Origin: Methanobacteriota archaeon
GTDB lineage: Archaea > Halobacteriota > Methanomicrobia > Methanomicrobiales > Methanospirillaceae
Direction of reading: 5' to 3'
DNA length: 64,000 nucleotides
NCBI GenBank assembly: GCA_029547145.1
Contig: JAKPPV010000050.1
Span: 1 to 64,000, forward strand
Shown: piece after piece, positions 1-8,608 of the stretch
Layout of the letters: every line of letters starts with the position of its first letter
Numbering within the stretch: position 1 is the first letter of the stretch
Notes under the pieces: model-generated
What the model was told of the DNA's origin: nothing
What the model saw: only the letters and a program-made list of their open reading frames with translations
Databases searched by the model: none
Position numbers and translations under genes: made by a program

Positions 1-1568
1 AGGACGTCGAGGACCTCTGCGGTCGGCCCGCACCGGACGATCCTGCCGCCGCGCATCAGGGCGAGGCGGTCGCAGATGTCCCGGACGAAGTCCATGTCGT
101 GCGAGACGACGATGAACGTCTCGTCCGTCTCCTCGCGGGCGTGCAGGATCGAGTGCTTCACGTCGATCTTCGTGATCGGGTCCATCGTCCCCGTCGGCTC
201 GTCCAGGATCACCAGCATCGGCTCACGGATCAGCACCTGCGCCAGCGCCACACGGTGCTTCTCGCCCTCCGAGAGCTGGCCCGGCAGACGGTCCAGCACC
301 GCACGGCTCTTCTCCTCCGAGAAGCCCGCCATCCTCAGCGTCACCACCGCCTTCCGCATCGCCAGTTCCTTCGGAAACTCGAGACCGATCGCGTCCGTCA
401 GGTTGTCCAGCACCGTCCGGTGCGGGAAGAGGTCATACTCCTGGTGCAGAAGACCGATGTACCCCTTCGCACGACCCCGGTTCTCGATCCCGGGCTTCGT
501 CATGTCGATCCACTCGTCACCGATCCGGATGTTCATCTCACCGCTCGTCGGCTCGATGATCCCCGAGATGATCCGCGACAGCGTCGTCTTCCCCGCACCT
601 GAACGGCCGATGATCCCGAAGATCTCACCACGCTTCACCTCGAAACTCACACCGTTCACCGCACGAACCACGCCGCGGTCCACCGAGATGTACCGCTTCG
701 TCACGTCACGCGCCTGGAGCAGCACGTCACCCAGCTCGGGCTTCTCGAACGCCTCGAGGTCCGCGTAGTCCTCCATGAACCGCGCCACCACATCACGCGG
801 CGTTCCCAGCGAGACGACCGCACCGTCCTCCAGCAGCAGCGCACGGTCCGCTAGGTCCTCGATCACGCTCGCAAAGTGGGACGTCACCACCATCCCCATC
901 CCCTTGTCCTTCACCGACGTCTTTAGGACCCCGTGCACCACCGATGCCGTCTCCGGGTCCAGCGTCCCCGTCGGCTCGTCCGCACAGAGCAGGAACGGGT
1001 CCTTTGCCAGCTGCCGGGCCAGCACCACACGCTGCTTCTCACCCCCGGAGAGGTCCCGGGCGATGTGCATCATCCGGTGAGACAGACGGACCTCGTCGAG
1101 AAGGTCCGCAGCACGACCCACCGCCTTCTCGATCGGATACTGGACGTCGTCGAGCGCGTGGAGCACGTTCTCGATCACGCGGTCGTTCCCATACAGCGCA
1201 AACGTCCGCTGGAACATGATCGCCGTCCGGCGCATGATCGCACGCTTGAGAGACTCGTTCTCGGCCGACCAGAAGTCGACGTCGAGTGACTCCAGGGGTA
1301 CCCCGCAACCCGGACACGCCGTCCCGGAGCGACTCGGTACCTCAACCGTCCCGCAACCGGCACAGTGCGCGATGTGGTAGATCACGCGACCGCTCGTCGG
1401 GGGCTGGTCCACCCCCCGGATCAGGTGCATCAGCACCGTCTTTCCGGCACCCGAACGGCCGATGATCCCCAGGATCTCGCCCTCGCCGATCTCGAAACTG
1501 ATCTTCTTGAGGACCTCGGTATCGTCGAAGACCATCGAGAGGTCCTGTATGGTGATCAAAGCGGTCAT
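1..1568 (-). CDS. atwA: Methyl-coenzyme M reductase activation component A2 (AtwA), 3' end cut by window edge
   Basis: Two ABC-type ATPase domains are joined in one chain of at least 522 residues. Each has a Walker A of the form GRSGAGKT, an LSGGE or LSEGE signature and a Walker B ending in DEPTGT. A four-cysteine CxGC pair lies within the first domain near residues 95-110. This architecture is that of component A2, the cytoplasmic ATPase needed for ATP-dependent reductive activation of the nickel cofactor F430 in methyl-CoM reductase. It has no membrane segments, so it is not a transporter. The ATG at 1568 gives the usual N-terminus just before the first ABC domain. The C-terminal end lies outside the window. 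It marks the organism as a methanogen or a relative. Confidence 0.93.
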   Translation of the reverse strand, partial: MTALITIQDLSMVFDDTEVLKKISFEIGEGEILGIIGRSGAGKTVLMHLIRGVDQPPTSGRVIYHIAHCAGCGTVEVPSRSGTACPGCGVPLESLDVDFWSAENESLKRAIMRRTAIMFQRTFALYGNDRVIENVLHALDDVQYPIEKAVGRAADLLDEVRLSHRMMHIARDLSGGEKQRVVLARQLAKDPFLLCADEPTGTLDPETASVVHGVLKTSVKDKGMGMVVTSHFASVIEDLADRALLLEDGAVVSLGTPRDVVARFMEDYADLEAFEKPELGDVLLQARDVTKRYISVDRGVVRAVNGVSFEVKRGEIFGIIGRSGAGKTTLSRIISGIIEPTSGEMNIRIGDEWIDMTKPGIENRGRAKGYIGLLHQEYDLFPHRTVLDNLTDAIGLEFPKELAMRKAVVTLRMAGFSEEKSRAVLDRLPGQLSEGEKHRVALAQVLIREPMLVILDEPTGTMDPITKIDVKHSILHAREETDETFIVVSHDMDFVRDICDRLALMRGGRIVRCGPTAEVLDV

Positions 1569-1609
1569 TGTGATGCGTCCTGTAGTGTTAGTGTGGCTGA
1601 TCTACGATA

Positions 1610-2452
1610 TTACCTTTTATATGCATTCGGTTCGGAGTCCCTGATCTCCGACACGATCCCGACGACCTGGACAAGGTCCGTGATGGTCCTGCCGGCAACC
1701 TCGTACAGGACGGGGGACCTCTCTCCCGGTTGCTGGAGCGAGAGGACCCCGAGGTCCGCCTCGCGCATCGCCGCCACGTCGTTCTCGCCGTCACCGACCA
1801 TCACGACCCGGTCGTACCTGCCCCGGAGCCGACGGACGATCGCCGCCTTCCCGAGGGGGGTCGCCGTCCCGTGGACCCGGTGATCGGGGACGCCCAGGCG
1901 ACGGGCCATCGGGAGGAGCTTCTCGACCCGGTCGCCCGACGCGATGAAGACGTCGACCCCGAGGGCGTGGAGATCGCGGACCGTCTCCACCGCGCCGGGG
2001 AAGGGAACGCCGCCCGTGGTGACCGTGAACTCGATCCCCGGGATCCCGAGGTTCACGATCACGCCTGCGTTCAGGGCGACCACGGGCTCGTCTCGGCAGC
2101 AGGCCCAGACCGTACGGATGCAGTCCTGCATGTCGCCACACCGTGCACGCTCGTCCCCGTACAAGGCGGACCGGACATCCTCGGTGGAGACCGGGTGGTT
2201 CGAGCAGGAGACGGCAAAACCGCACCCATGACGGAGGAGATAGGACGAGAGGAGGGTCCCGGGGGGCTGGGACATCATCGCCCTCGGACGGATCGGCAGC
2301 ATGGTCAGGACCCGGTCCGGGGAGGCGGAGGTGAGCAGCGTGGTCTGCACCTCCCGTATGATCTCACCCGAGCGGACATCCTTTGCCGTCCGCCAGGTCT
2401 GGAGCAGGGTTCCGGCCGAATCGAAGACCACGGCAAGAGAGAGCGGGGTCAT
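1610..2452 (-). CDS. HAD-superfamily protein next to atwA (P-type-ATPase-like phosphatase fold)
   Basis: The 280-residue protein starts with a HAD motif I, DSAGT, at residues 11-15, has a SGD motif II segment, and ends with GDGENDVAAMREADLG, the typical motif III/IV metal loop. Motif I has alanine where phosphatases carry the second aspartate (general acid), so it resembles P-type ATPase phosphorylation loops (DKTGT) more than classical phosphatases. A central insert is rich in cysteine (residues about 75-135). It lies 41 nt upstream of atwA on the same strand, so the two are probably co-transcribed. A role connected with methyl-CoM reductase activation is only an inference from position; the substrate cannot be told from sequence. 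Confidence 0.8.
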   Translation of the reverse strand: MTPLSLAVVFDSAGTLLQTWRTAKDVRSGEIIREVQTTLLTSASPDRVLTMLPIRPRAMMSQPPGTLLSSYLLRHGCGFAVSCSNHPVSTEDVRSALYGDERARCGDMQDCIRTVWACCRDEPVVALNAGVIVNLGIPGIEFTVTTGGVPFPGAVETVRDLHALGVDVFIASGDRVEKLLPMARRLGVPDHRVHGTATPLGKAAIVRRLRGRYDRVVMVGDGENDVAAMREADLGVLSLQQPGERSPVLYEVAGRTITDLVQVVGIVSEIRDSEPNAYKR

Positions 2453-2492
2453 TCTCCAGGTACCAACATCTTAGTATTCACCCCAGCATCTT

Positions 2493-3467
2493 ATGATTGA
2501 CACTTTCATGACACTCGAAGAGACGGCCCGGGGTATCCGGACCATGGAGATCCGCGGGGCCGGGAGGATCGCCCGCGCTGCGGTGGAGGCGCTCGACGCC
2601 CACGCAGAGGCGCTCTCGCCGGCCACGCTGGAGGAGTTCCGGGCCGGGATGCGCCAGGCGGCGGACATCCTGGTCGCCACCCGCCCGACCGCGGTCTCGT
2701 TGCCGAATGCAGTCCGGAGCGTGATGCGGGGCCTGGACCGCGCGACCACCCTTAACGAGGCGAGGGCGGCGCTCCACGAGCGGGCCCGGGACTTCATCGC
2801 CTCGTCGCTCAACGCAGTCGGGAGTATCGCCTCGATCGGGGCCCGGCACATCCGCGACGGCGACGTCGTGATGACCCACTGCAACTCGGAGGCGGCACTC
2901 GCCTGCATCGTCGAGGCCCACCGGCAGGGAAAGGCGATCGAGGTCGTCGCAACCGAGGTCCGCCCCCGGAACCAGGGGCTGCTGACCATCCGGACCCTGA
3001 ACGACGCGGGGATCCCGACCACGTACATCGTCGACTCGGCGGCCCGCTCGTTCGTGAACCGGGCGGACCTCGTGATCGTGGGAGCCGACGCGGTGACGGC
3101 GAACGGGGCGGTCGTCAACAAGATCGGGACCGCCACGATCGCGCTCGCCGCCCACGAGGCGCGGACGAACCTGGTGGTCGCCGCGGAGACCTACAAGTTC
3201 GCGCCGGTCACCGCGCTCGGCGACTTCGTCCCGATCGAGGAGCGTCCGCCCTCCGAGGTGCTCCCGGACGAGATCGCCGCTGCACTCCCCCATGTCCGCG
3301 TCCGGAACCCCGCCTTCGACGTCACCCCACCGGAATTCGTGGACCTGATCTTCACCGAGCAGGGTGCGATCCCGCCATCGATGGCCTGGTTGATCATCCG
3401 CGACCACCTCGGGTGGTCGATCGACGAGTTCCGTCGGGCGGCAGAGGGGGGAGGGAACCGGGCCTAG
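2493..3467 (+). CDS. e2b2: Ribose-1,5-bisphosphate isomerase (eIF2B-like family)
   Basis: The 324-residue protein belongs to the eIF2B alpha/beta/delta-like family. The enzyme converts ribose-1,5-bisphosphate to ribulose-1,5-bisphosphate, feeding form III RuBisCO in the archaeal AMP pathway. Visible family signs are the THCNSEAAL segment (catalytic cysteine) and the VGADAV segment (catalytic aspartate), followed by a conserved KFAPVTALGD-like region. Methylthioribose-1-phosphate isomerase is the closest alternative, but the form III RuBisCO gene 3 kb downstream favours R15P isomerase. Two ATGs compete (2493 and 2508) and neither has a clear Shine-Dalgarno site; the transcript may be leaderless. 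It is divergent from the HAD gene across only 40 nt. Confidence 0.85.
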   Translation: MIDTFMTLEETARGIRTMEIRGAGRIARAAVEALDAHAEALSPATLEEFRAGMRQAADILVATRPTAVSLPNAVRSVMRGLDRATTLNEARAALHERARDFIASSLNAVGSIASIGARHIRDGDVVMTHCNSEAALACIVEAHRQGKAIEVVATEVRPRNQGLLTIRTLNDAGIPTTYIVDSAARSFVNRADLVIVGADAVTANGAVVNKIGTATIALAAHEARTNLVVAAETYKFAPVTALGDFVPIEERPPSEVLPDEIAAALPHVRVRNPAFDVTPPEFVDLIFTEQGAIPPSMAWLIIRDHLGWSIDEFRRAAEGGGNRA

Positions 3468-4351
3468 CACCCCTCGGGACCGGTGCCCTCGACCACCGGG
3501 AGGGTCCGACCCGCCTCGAGCTCGCAGAGAGAGGGGCAGTCGTGACCCAGAAGAGACAGGGTATCCGGGATGGAACGGCCCCCGCCCGGGGGGTCGCCGT
3601 CCACAGCGACGGGGGACCCGGTCCCCTCCCCGAGGGAGAGGATCCCCTCGAACCCGATGAGCCCACCGCCCGCATCGATGAGGAGGCGTACCAGGGCAGC
3701 GGGCTCGATGCGGGTCTCCAGGAGCTCGAGGTACTCCTCCTGGTCGCCGTCCGTCCCGAACCGGTACCGGACCCACCCCGAACCGGTGAAGAACGAACCC
3801 GGGGAACGGGCCCGGTACGCCCGTTCGGGGATCAGGGGGGACGACGAGCCGGAGCCGTACCGCCGCATCACCTCGGCGGCGATGCCGGGCAGGGGATGAA
3901 ACGGGTCCTCCCCGAAGAGCGCGGTGCGCCACCGGGCCGCCGACTCCTCACCGGCGCAGGCGATCCAGACCGACTCGATCCCGGGTTCGCCGTCAAGCCC
4001 CTCGCAGAGCGCCGCCATCACGGCACGGGGGATCTCCCGGTCGCCGTCGGGATGGGTCAGCGCGGGGAACAGGACGCTGGTATCCCCACGGTGGAGCGCC
4101 GTCTCGAGCGCAGCGCTGATCCAGTCGTGCGCACAGACCCCGGCATCACCCCCGCCCAGCGGGGGAGAGGCGCAGCAGAGGATGACCTGCGTGCGGGCGC
4201 GGACCATCGTCCATTCGAAAGCCCGGTCAGCCCGGAGCTCCCACAGTCCGTTCGGGGGGCCGGGAACGACCAGCAGGTCCACGGCGATCTCCTCGATCGG
4301 CCGCGTCGTGATCCGGACCCGATCCCGCCAGCAGGCCGGCTGTACGTCCAT
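3464..4351 (-). CDS. Uncharacterised protein with a degenerate macro-domain-like region
   Basis: I do not recognise a named family over the whole 295 residues. Residues about 20-135 resemble the second half of a macro (ADP-ribose-binding) domain: a VILCCASPP strand, an ALETAL helix, then a SVLFPAL strand followed by a conserved proline and an IPRAVMAAL helix, as in the SIAFPAIS-G-P pattern. The N-terminal VNAAN and glycine-rich ligand loops of typical macro domains are not evident, so binding may be lost or altered. The C-terminal 150 residues look unique. The start at 4351 is fixed by a strong GGAGGTGA site 5 nt upstream. Its TAG stop overlaps the convergent stop of the R15P isomerase gene. 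Confidence 0.7.
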   Translation of the reverse strand: MDVQPACWRDRVRITTRPIEEIAVDLLVVPGPPNGLWELRADRAFEWTMVRARTQVILCCASPPLGGGDAGVCAHDWISAALETALHRGDTSVLFPALTHPDGDREIPRAVMAALCEGLDGEPGIESVWIACAGEESAARWRTALFGEDPFHPLPGIAAEVMRRYGSGSSSPLIPERAYRARSPGSFFTGSGWVRYRFGTDGDQEEYLELLETRIEPAALVRLLIDAGGGLIGFEGILSLGEGTGSPVAVDGDPPGGGRSIPDTLSLLGHDCPSLCELEAGRTLPVVEGTGPEGC

Positions 4352-5077
4352 CCCACTCACCTCCTCCCTGGAACGATTTGAATGTAGCGTTGCTGACCCA
4401 TGGTGCAGCGTCCCGGTTCTTTCCCCTCGCAGCGCCTCCCCGGGGCGTACCCGGGGATCGGTTCCGGGCTCCCCGGTACGAACCGGGGCAGACATCAGCC
4501 CACCTTCAGTACCGGTTCGATCGTCCTGCCAGGACGGGAACCCACGGAAAGACCGCAACCGTACCCGGCCCTCCGTGGAACGACACGCCGGACGATCGGC
4601 CGATCCGTCCGGACTGGTCGAGGCCCGTCGCGGATCCAGCCGGCAACCATCCCTGCGAACCCGGTACACCGTCCCAACCATCCACGGGAACGCAGATCGG
4701 AGACCGGCAGAGCGGCAGCACAACCGGGGGAGACGGCACCCGGAGCCCGCACGGGGGAAGACCGCGCACGGGAGATCACGGAGAGACCCGGTCGCCTCCA
4801 CCACATAGGGGCAAAAGGACCGGGTCATCGTCCCCTCCGGGATCGGCAGGCGGGATGAGACGGGGAGTGACCCGGGCCATCGGGCGAACGGGCGAGATAT
4901 CAAAATGAAGAAAATATAAAAAGATTTATTCAATTTTAGATGATTCATCATACCGTCTGTCCTGCCAGGCAGGCACGTCCGGGGTGCCGATCCCGGTGCT
5001 CCCGAGATTGCACTGACCAGTGGGACGGCGCGAGAGGGGCGAGACGGAGTCTTGTCCTGTACAGAGGCGAAGTACCT
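4352..5077. other. 726-bp non-coding region with one clear promoter
   Basis: Open frames across this stretch are random high-GC shadows with no recognisable family. The only evident signal is the A/T-rich block at about 4900-4940 (see the promoter entry). Downstream of it a short palindrome, cctgcc-a-ggcagg, lies in what would be the leader of the secreted-protein gene. I see no RNA gene here. Confidence 0.6.
4908..4936 (+). promoter_or_regulatory. TATA-box promoter for the KNH/TIG secreted protein
   Basis: A 30-bp block of almost pure A/T (containing tataaaaagatttat) stands out in a region of about 65% GC. Transcription would start near 4940-4945, giving an unusually long leader of about 135 nt before the ATG at 5078. 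Confidence 0.6.
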
Positions 5078-6037
5078 ATGGAACAGAAATACAAGAGATT
5101 TCGAGAGATCACACTCGGAGTCCTGATGCTCACCTTTGTGGTGGCATCGGCTCACGCGGCGACCCTGACCCTCATCTCTCCGAACGGTCATGCCGATTGG
5201 TATACAGGGGAGACCCATGCGATCACCTGGTCACAGACCGGGCTCTCGGGGACCAACATCAGGATCGACCTGATGGTCGGGACGGACTCGCTCTATTTTG
5301 TCAGGACGATCGCCGCCTCGGTGCCCGCAACGGCCGGAAAGTACTCCTGGACGATCCCCTGCAGTGTCTCCACCGGCGATCACTACCGGGTACGGATCTC
5401 GAGCCTTACCTACCGGGGCGTCACCGATTTCTCTGCAGGGCGTGAGTCCATCACGCGCAGCAAAACATGCGGGGTCGCCACCATCACGGGTATCTCGCCG
5501 TCATCGAGGACCCGCCCGAGCAGCGGGACCGTGTACGTCTCCGGCGCCGGTTTCCAGCCCTCCTCCCAGGTGTGGGTGAAATCCACCGGTGGAACGACGT
5601 ACCAGGTACTGGGTGAGGTCACAACCAGCGCGAACCAGATCCGTGGCACCCTCACAATTCCGTCATACGCGCCCCTTGGGTACTACACCGTCTACGTCCA
5701 GAACCCCGGCAAGTTCGCGGTCTCAAAGGCGAACGCCTTCAGGGTCACCGTCCCCGTCCTGGTGCCCTCGGTCAGCAGCATCTCGCCATCCTCCGCATCC
5801 CGGGGGAGAACGATCACCGCCCAGGTCTACGGTGGCCGATTCCAGCCCGGTGCCCAGGTCAGGCTCGTCGGTGGTGCCACCACGATCCCGGCATCCGGTG
5901 AAACCACGATCGGCTCATCCCAGATACGCTGCACGCTCTCCATTCCCACCACGGCAACCCGCGGGTACTACGGTCTCTACGTCCAGAACCCCGGTGGGAC
6001 ATGGACAGGAAGGTCGAGCGCCTTCCTGGTGCTCTGA
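5078..6037 (+). CDS. Secreted surface protein: Kre9/KNH domain plus two TIG-like repeats
   Basis: The 319-residue product has a signal peptide (charged start, hydrophobic stretch GVLMLTFVVASAHA, residues about 13-26). Residues about 30-125 match the Kre9/KNH domain pattern (LISPNG, WYTGETHAITW, a central DLMVG strand, KYSWTIP, DHYRVRISS). Two Ig-like TIG repeats follow, each starting with a SISPSS or GISPSS strand and ending with GYYTVYVQNPG or GYYGLYVQNPG, at about 135-225 and 230-319. No C-terminal anchor or PGF-CTERM tail is present, so it is probably released or held by partners at the cell surface. The ligand is unknown. ATG 5078 gives the only sensible signal peptide. Confidence 0.82.
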   Translation: MEQKYKRFREITLGVLMLTFVVASAHAATLTLISPNGHADWYTGETHAITWSQTGLSGTNIRIDLMVGTDSLYFVRTIAASVPATAGKYSWTIPCSVSTGDHYRVRISSLTYRGVTDFSAGRESITRSKTCGVATITGISPSSRTRPSSGTVYVSGAGFQPSSQVWVKSTGGTTYQVLGEVTTSANQIRGTLTIPSYAPLGYYTVYVQNPGKFAVSKANAFRVTVPVLVPSVSSISPSSASRGRTITAQVYGGRFQPGAQVRLVGGATTIPASGETTIGSSQIRCTLSIPTTATRGYYGLYVQNPGGTWTGRSSAFLVL

Positions 6038-6471
6038 TCGACCGATGAACGGAAGAGGAACCGGCGCATCACAGGTACAATCGGCCCTTCCCTCAGGAAC
6101 GGGCCCATCGACCGGGCCTTCGGCGCGTGCAGGGGTGCGCTCACCTTATTTCATGGGGATGGGGGCAACCCGGACGCCACCGGTCTTCACCAGACCGTCG
6201 GGAGGGCGATTCCTCCCGTCCGGGGCCTCTCCGTTCTGGCAGGAATGAATGCCCGTTGGTCTCCCCTTTCCGGCCAACCGCATGCAGGGACGGGCCCAAA
6301 AAACCGTCCGCTCCGGAGAGGGTAGCGTGCCGGGATCATTGGCAGGACGGGTCTGCAGGCCTCCGATCCCAGCGGGTGCCCGGTTCGTCCGGGATCCCAC
6401 GGTCCCGTCCGACGGAACGGGAAAGAGATATCTTGCCTGACGGTGAAAGACCTCAGGTCCGGTGATTCTTC
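6038..6471. other. 434-bp intergenic region
   Basis: No coding sequence or RNA gene is supported. A weak TATA-like gagatatctt near 6427-6436 and a GGTGATT site just before 6472 can serve the RuBisCO gene. The remainder is GC-rich sequence without obvious structure. Confidence 0.5.
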
Positions 6472-7689
6472 ATGGCTGACCTGATCGCAACCTACTCCTT
6501 CCGGCCGAGGGCCGACACAACGCCCGAGTCTGCCGCGCAGGCCCTCGCCGAGGAGGAGACGACCGGCACCTGGACCGAGATCTCCACCACGACCGGGTAC
6601 GTCCGGCGGCTCGACGGTGTCGTCGAGTCGGTCGAACCCCACGGGAACGGGTACCTCACCCGGATCCGCTACCCGGCGGAGATCTTCGAACCGGGGAACA
6701 TCCCGCAGTACCTCTCGGTCTTCGCGGGCAACCTCTTCGGGCTCGGGCGCCTGGACGCGGTCCGGCTCCTCGACATCGACGTCCCCGGACCGCTCGTCGC
6801 CCCCTTCCCCGGGCCCCGGTTCGGTATGGAGGGTGTACGCCGGCTCGTCGGCACGACCGACCGTCCCCACGTCGGGACGATCATCAAGCCCAAGGTCGGG
6901 CTGACACCGAAGGACACGGCCGCCGTCGCATACCAGGCGGCGATCGGGGGGGTCGACCTGATCAAGGACGACGAGACGCTGACCGACCAGGCCTTCTGCC
7001 CCCTCGCCGACCGCGTGGCGGAGGTGATGGATCGGCTCGACGAGGCGAGGTCCGAGACCGGTCATCCCGTCCTGTACGCCGTCAACATCACCACCCGTGC
7101 CGACCGGATCCGGGAGCGCGCCCGGACGGCGATCGAACACGGGGCGAACATGCTGATGATCGACGTCCTGACCGCCGGCTTCGATGCGATCCGGGCGATC
7201 GCAGAGGACCCCTCGTTCAGGGTCCCGATCCATGTCCACCGGACCATGCACGCCGCGATGACCCGGAACCCCGAGCACGGGATCGCGATGCGGCCCTTCG
7301 CCCGGCTCGTCCGGATGGTCGGCGGCGACCAGCTCCACACGGGCACCGCATCGGGCAAGATGGGAGGCGGCCCGGTCGAAGAGATCGTGGGGGACAACCG
7401 GGCGCTCACCAGCCCGTTTTACGGGCTCAGGCCGATCTTCCCGGTGTCGTCGGGGGGTCTGCACCCGGGCAAGGTGGCATCGGAGATCGCGGCGCTCGGC
7501 ACCGATATCGTCCTCCAGGCAGGTGGCGGGATCCACGGTCACCCGGACGGTACCGCTGCCGGCGCCCGCGCGATGCGGCAGGCGGTCGACGCGGCGATGC
7601 AGGGGGTCCCGGCGGAGGAGTACGCCAAAGACCACGTGGAACTCGCGCGGGCGCTCGAACGGTGGGGTGCGTCGCCCGGACGCAGCTAA
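6472..7689 (+). CDS. rbcL: Ribulose-1,5-bisphosphate carboxylase, archaeal form III
   Basis: The 405-residue protein carries the RuBisCO active site: GTIIKPKVGL at residues 135-144, the carbamylated-lysine motif IKDDE (K165, D167, E168), HVHRTMHAA, and loop 6 in HTGTASGKMGGG. The short N-terminus and sequence style are those of archaeal form III enzymes, which act on RuBP made from nucleoside phosphates rather than in a Calvin cycle. The R15P isomerase at 2493 supplies the substrate. AMP phosphorylase, the first enzyme of that route, is not in the window. A GGTGATT ribosome site precedes the ATG by about 6 nt. Product is 3-phosphoglycerate in the cytoplasm. Confidence 0.96.
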   Translation: MADLIATYSFRPRADTTPESAAQALAEEETTGTWTEISTTTGYVRRLDGVVESVEPHGNGYLTRIRYPAEIFEPGNIPQYLSVFAGNLFGLGRLDAVRLLDIDVPGPLVAPFPGPRFGMEGVRRLVGTTDRPHVGTIIKPKVGLTPKDTAAVAYQAAIGGVDLIKDDETLTDQAFCPLADRVAEVMDRLDEARSETGHPVLYAVNITTRADRIRERARTAIEHGANMLMIDVLTAGFDAIRAIAEDPSFRVPIHVHRTMHAAMTRNPEHGIAMRPFARLVRMVGGDQLHTGTASGKMGGGPVEEIVGDNRALTSPFYGLRPIFPVSSGGLHPGKVASEIAALGTDIVLQAGGGIHGHPDGTAAGARAMRQAVDAAMQGVPAEEYAKDHVELARALERWGASPGRS

Positions 7690-7734
7690 CCGGTTCGGCA
7701 CCTAGAAGTGCGGCGAGGTCCCACCTCCCTCTAC

Positions 7735-8556
7735 ATGGACCTCCCCTTTGTCAAGCTGCACGGAAACGGGAACGACTTCGTTCTGATCGACGAACACGAG
7801 AAGGTGCGGATCCCCGACGGGATGAAGGCGGAGTTCGCCCGGCTCTATTGCGACCGCCGGTTCGGGATCGGAGCCGACGGCGTCCTCTTCCTCTCGGTGG
7901 ACGGGGCAGGCGGACTGGTGATGCGCCTCTTCCAGCCCGACGGCTCCGAGGCGGAGATGTGCGGGAACGGCGTCCGCTGCTTCGCGAAGTACGTGCGTGA
8001 TGCGGGGCTCGCGGAGGACTCGTTCGTGGTGCAGACAGGCGCCGGCCCGGTACCGGTCGAGACGCGGTACGGTGAGGACGGCGAGTTCGAGGCGACGATC
8101 GGGATGCCCGACCCGCTCTTCGACCGCCCGTCGATCCCGGCAACGGGCGAGGGAGACTATCGCGAGGTGATCGGGGGCCAAACGGTCCACGCGGCGAACA
8201 CCGGTGTGCCTCACGCGGTCGTCTTCGTCGGGGACGTGGACGCCGTCGACGTCGACGGGCTCGCGCCACCGATCCGGTGGCACCCATCCTTCCCGAACGG
8301 GGCGAATGTCAACTTCGTCCAGGTGACGGGCACCGATGCGCTCCGGATCCGGACGTTCGAGCGCGGGGTGGAGGCGGAGACACTCTCCTGCGGCACGGGG
8401 GCGACCGCCGCCGCCGCCGTCGCGCACCGGCTCGGGCTCGTCGGCACGGAGGTCGGGGTCGAGACGACGGGGGGTCCCCTCCGGATCGTGCTGGGCCACG
8501 AGACGACGATGACCGGGCCGGCGGAGACCGTCTTTACCGGGGTGCTCGAGCTCTAG
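7735..8556 (+). CDS. dapF: Diaminopimelate epimerase
   Basis: The 273-residue enzyme interconverts LL- and meso-diaminopimelate in lysine synthesis. It starts with the family pattern FVKLHGNGNDFV and has both catalytic cysteines, in MCGNGVRC (about residue 74) and in LSCGTGATAAA (about residue 216). The ATG at 7735 places the conserved start at residue 4; an in-frame GTG at 7708 would add nine unsupported residues. It lies 45 nt after rbcL on the same strand. DapA and DapB are encoded at 43.5-45.1 kb, so the pathway genes are scattered. It is convergent with the next gene. Confidence 0.95.
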   Translation: MDLPFVKLHGNGNDFVLIDEHEKVRIPDGMKAEFARLYCDRRFGIGADGVLFLSVDGAGGLVMRLFQPDGSEAEMCGNGVRCFAKYVRDAGLAEDSFVVQTGAGPVPVETRYGEDGEFEATIGMPDPLFDRPSIPATGEGDYREVIGGQTVHAANTGVPHAVVFVGDVDAVDVDGLAPPIRWHPSFPNGANVNFVQVTGTDALRIRTFERGVEAETLSCGTGATAAAAVAHRLGLVGTEVGVETTGGPLRIVLGHETTMTGPAETVFTGVLEL

Positions 8557-8580
8557 GCATTAAGGGAGAGGGGGATCGGA

Positions 8581-8595
8581 GGGGCGAATCGCCCC
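8581..8595. terminator. Hairpin between convergent genes
   Basis: The sequence ggggcg-aat-cgcccc forms a perfect short GC stem between dapF and the convergent AIM24-like gene. It lacks a T-run, so bidirectional termination is only plausible. Confidence 0.35.
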
Positions 8596-8608
8596 GTCCC
8601 GGGACCCC

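Noticed and set aside
4378-4908. Long open frames on both strands across the 4.4-5.0 kb region
   Set aside because: They are high-GC random frames rich in Arg, Gly, Pro and Ser with no ribosome site, start context or recognisable motif.
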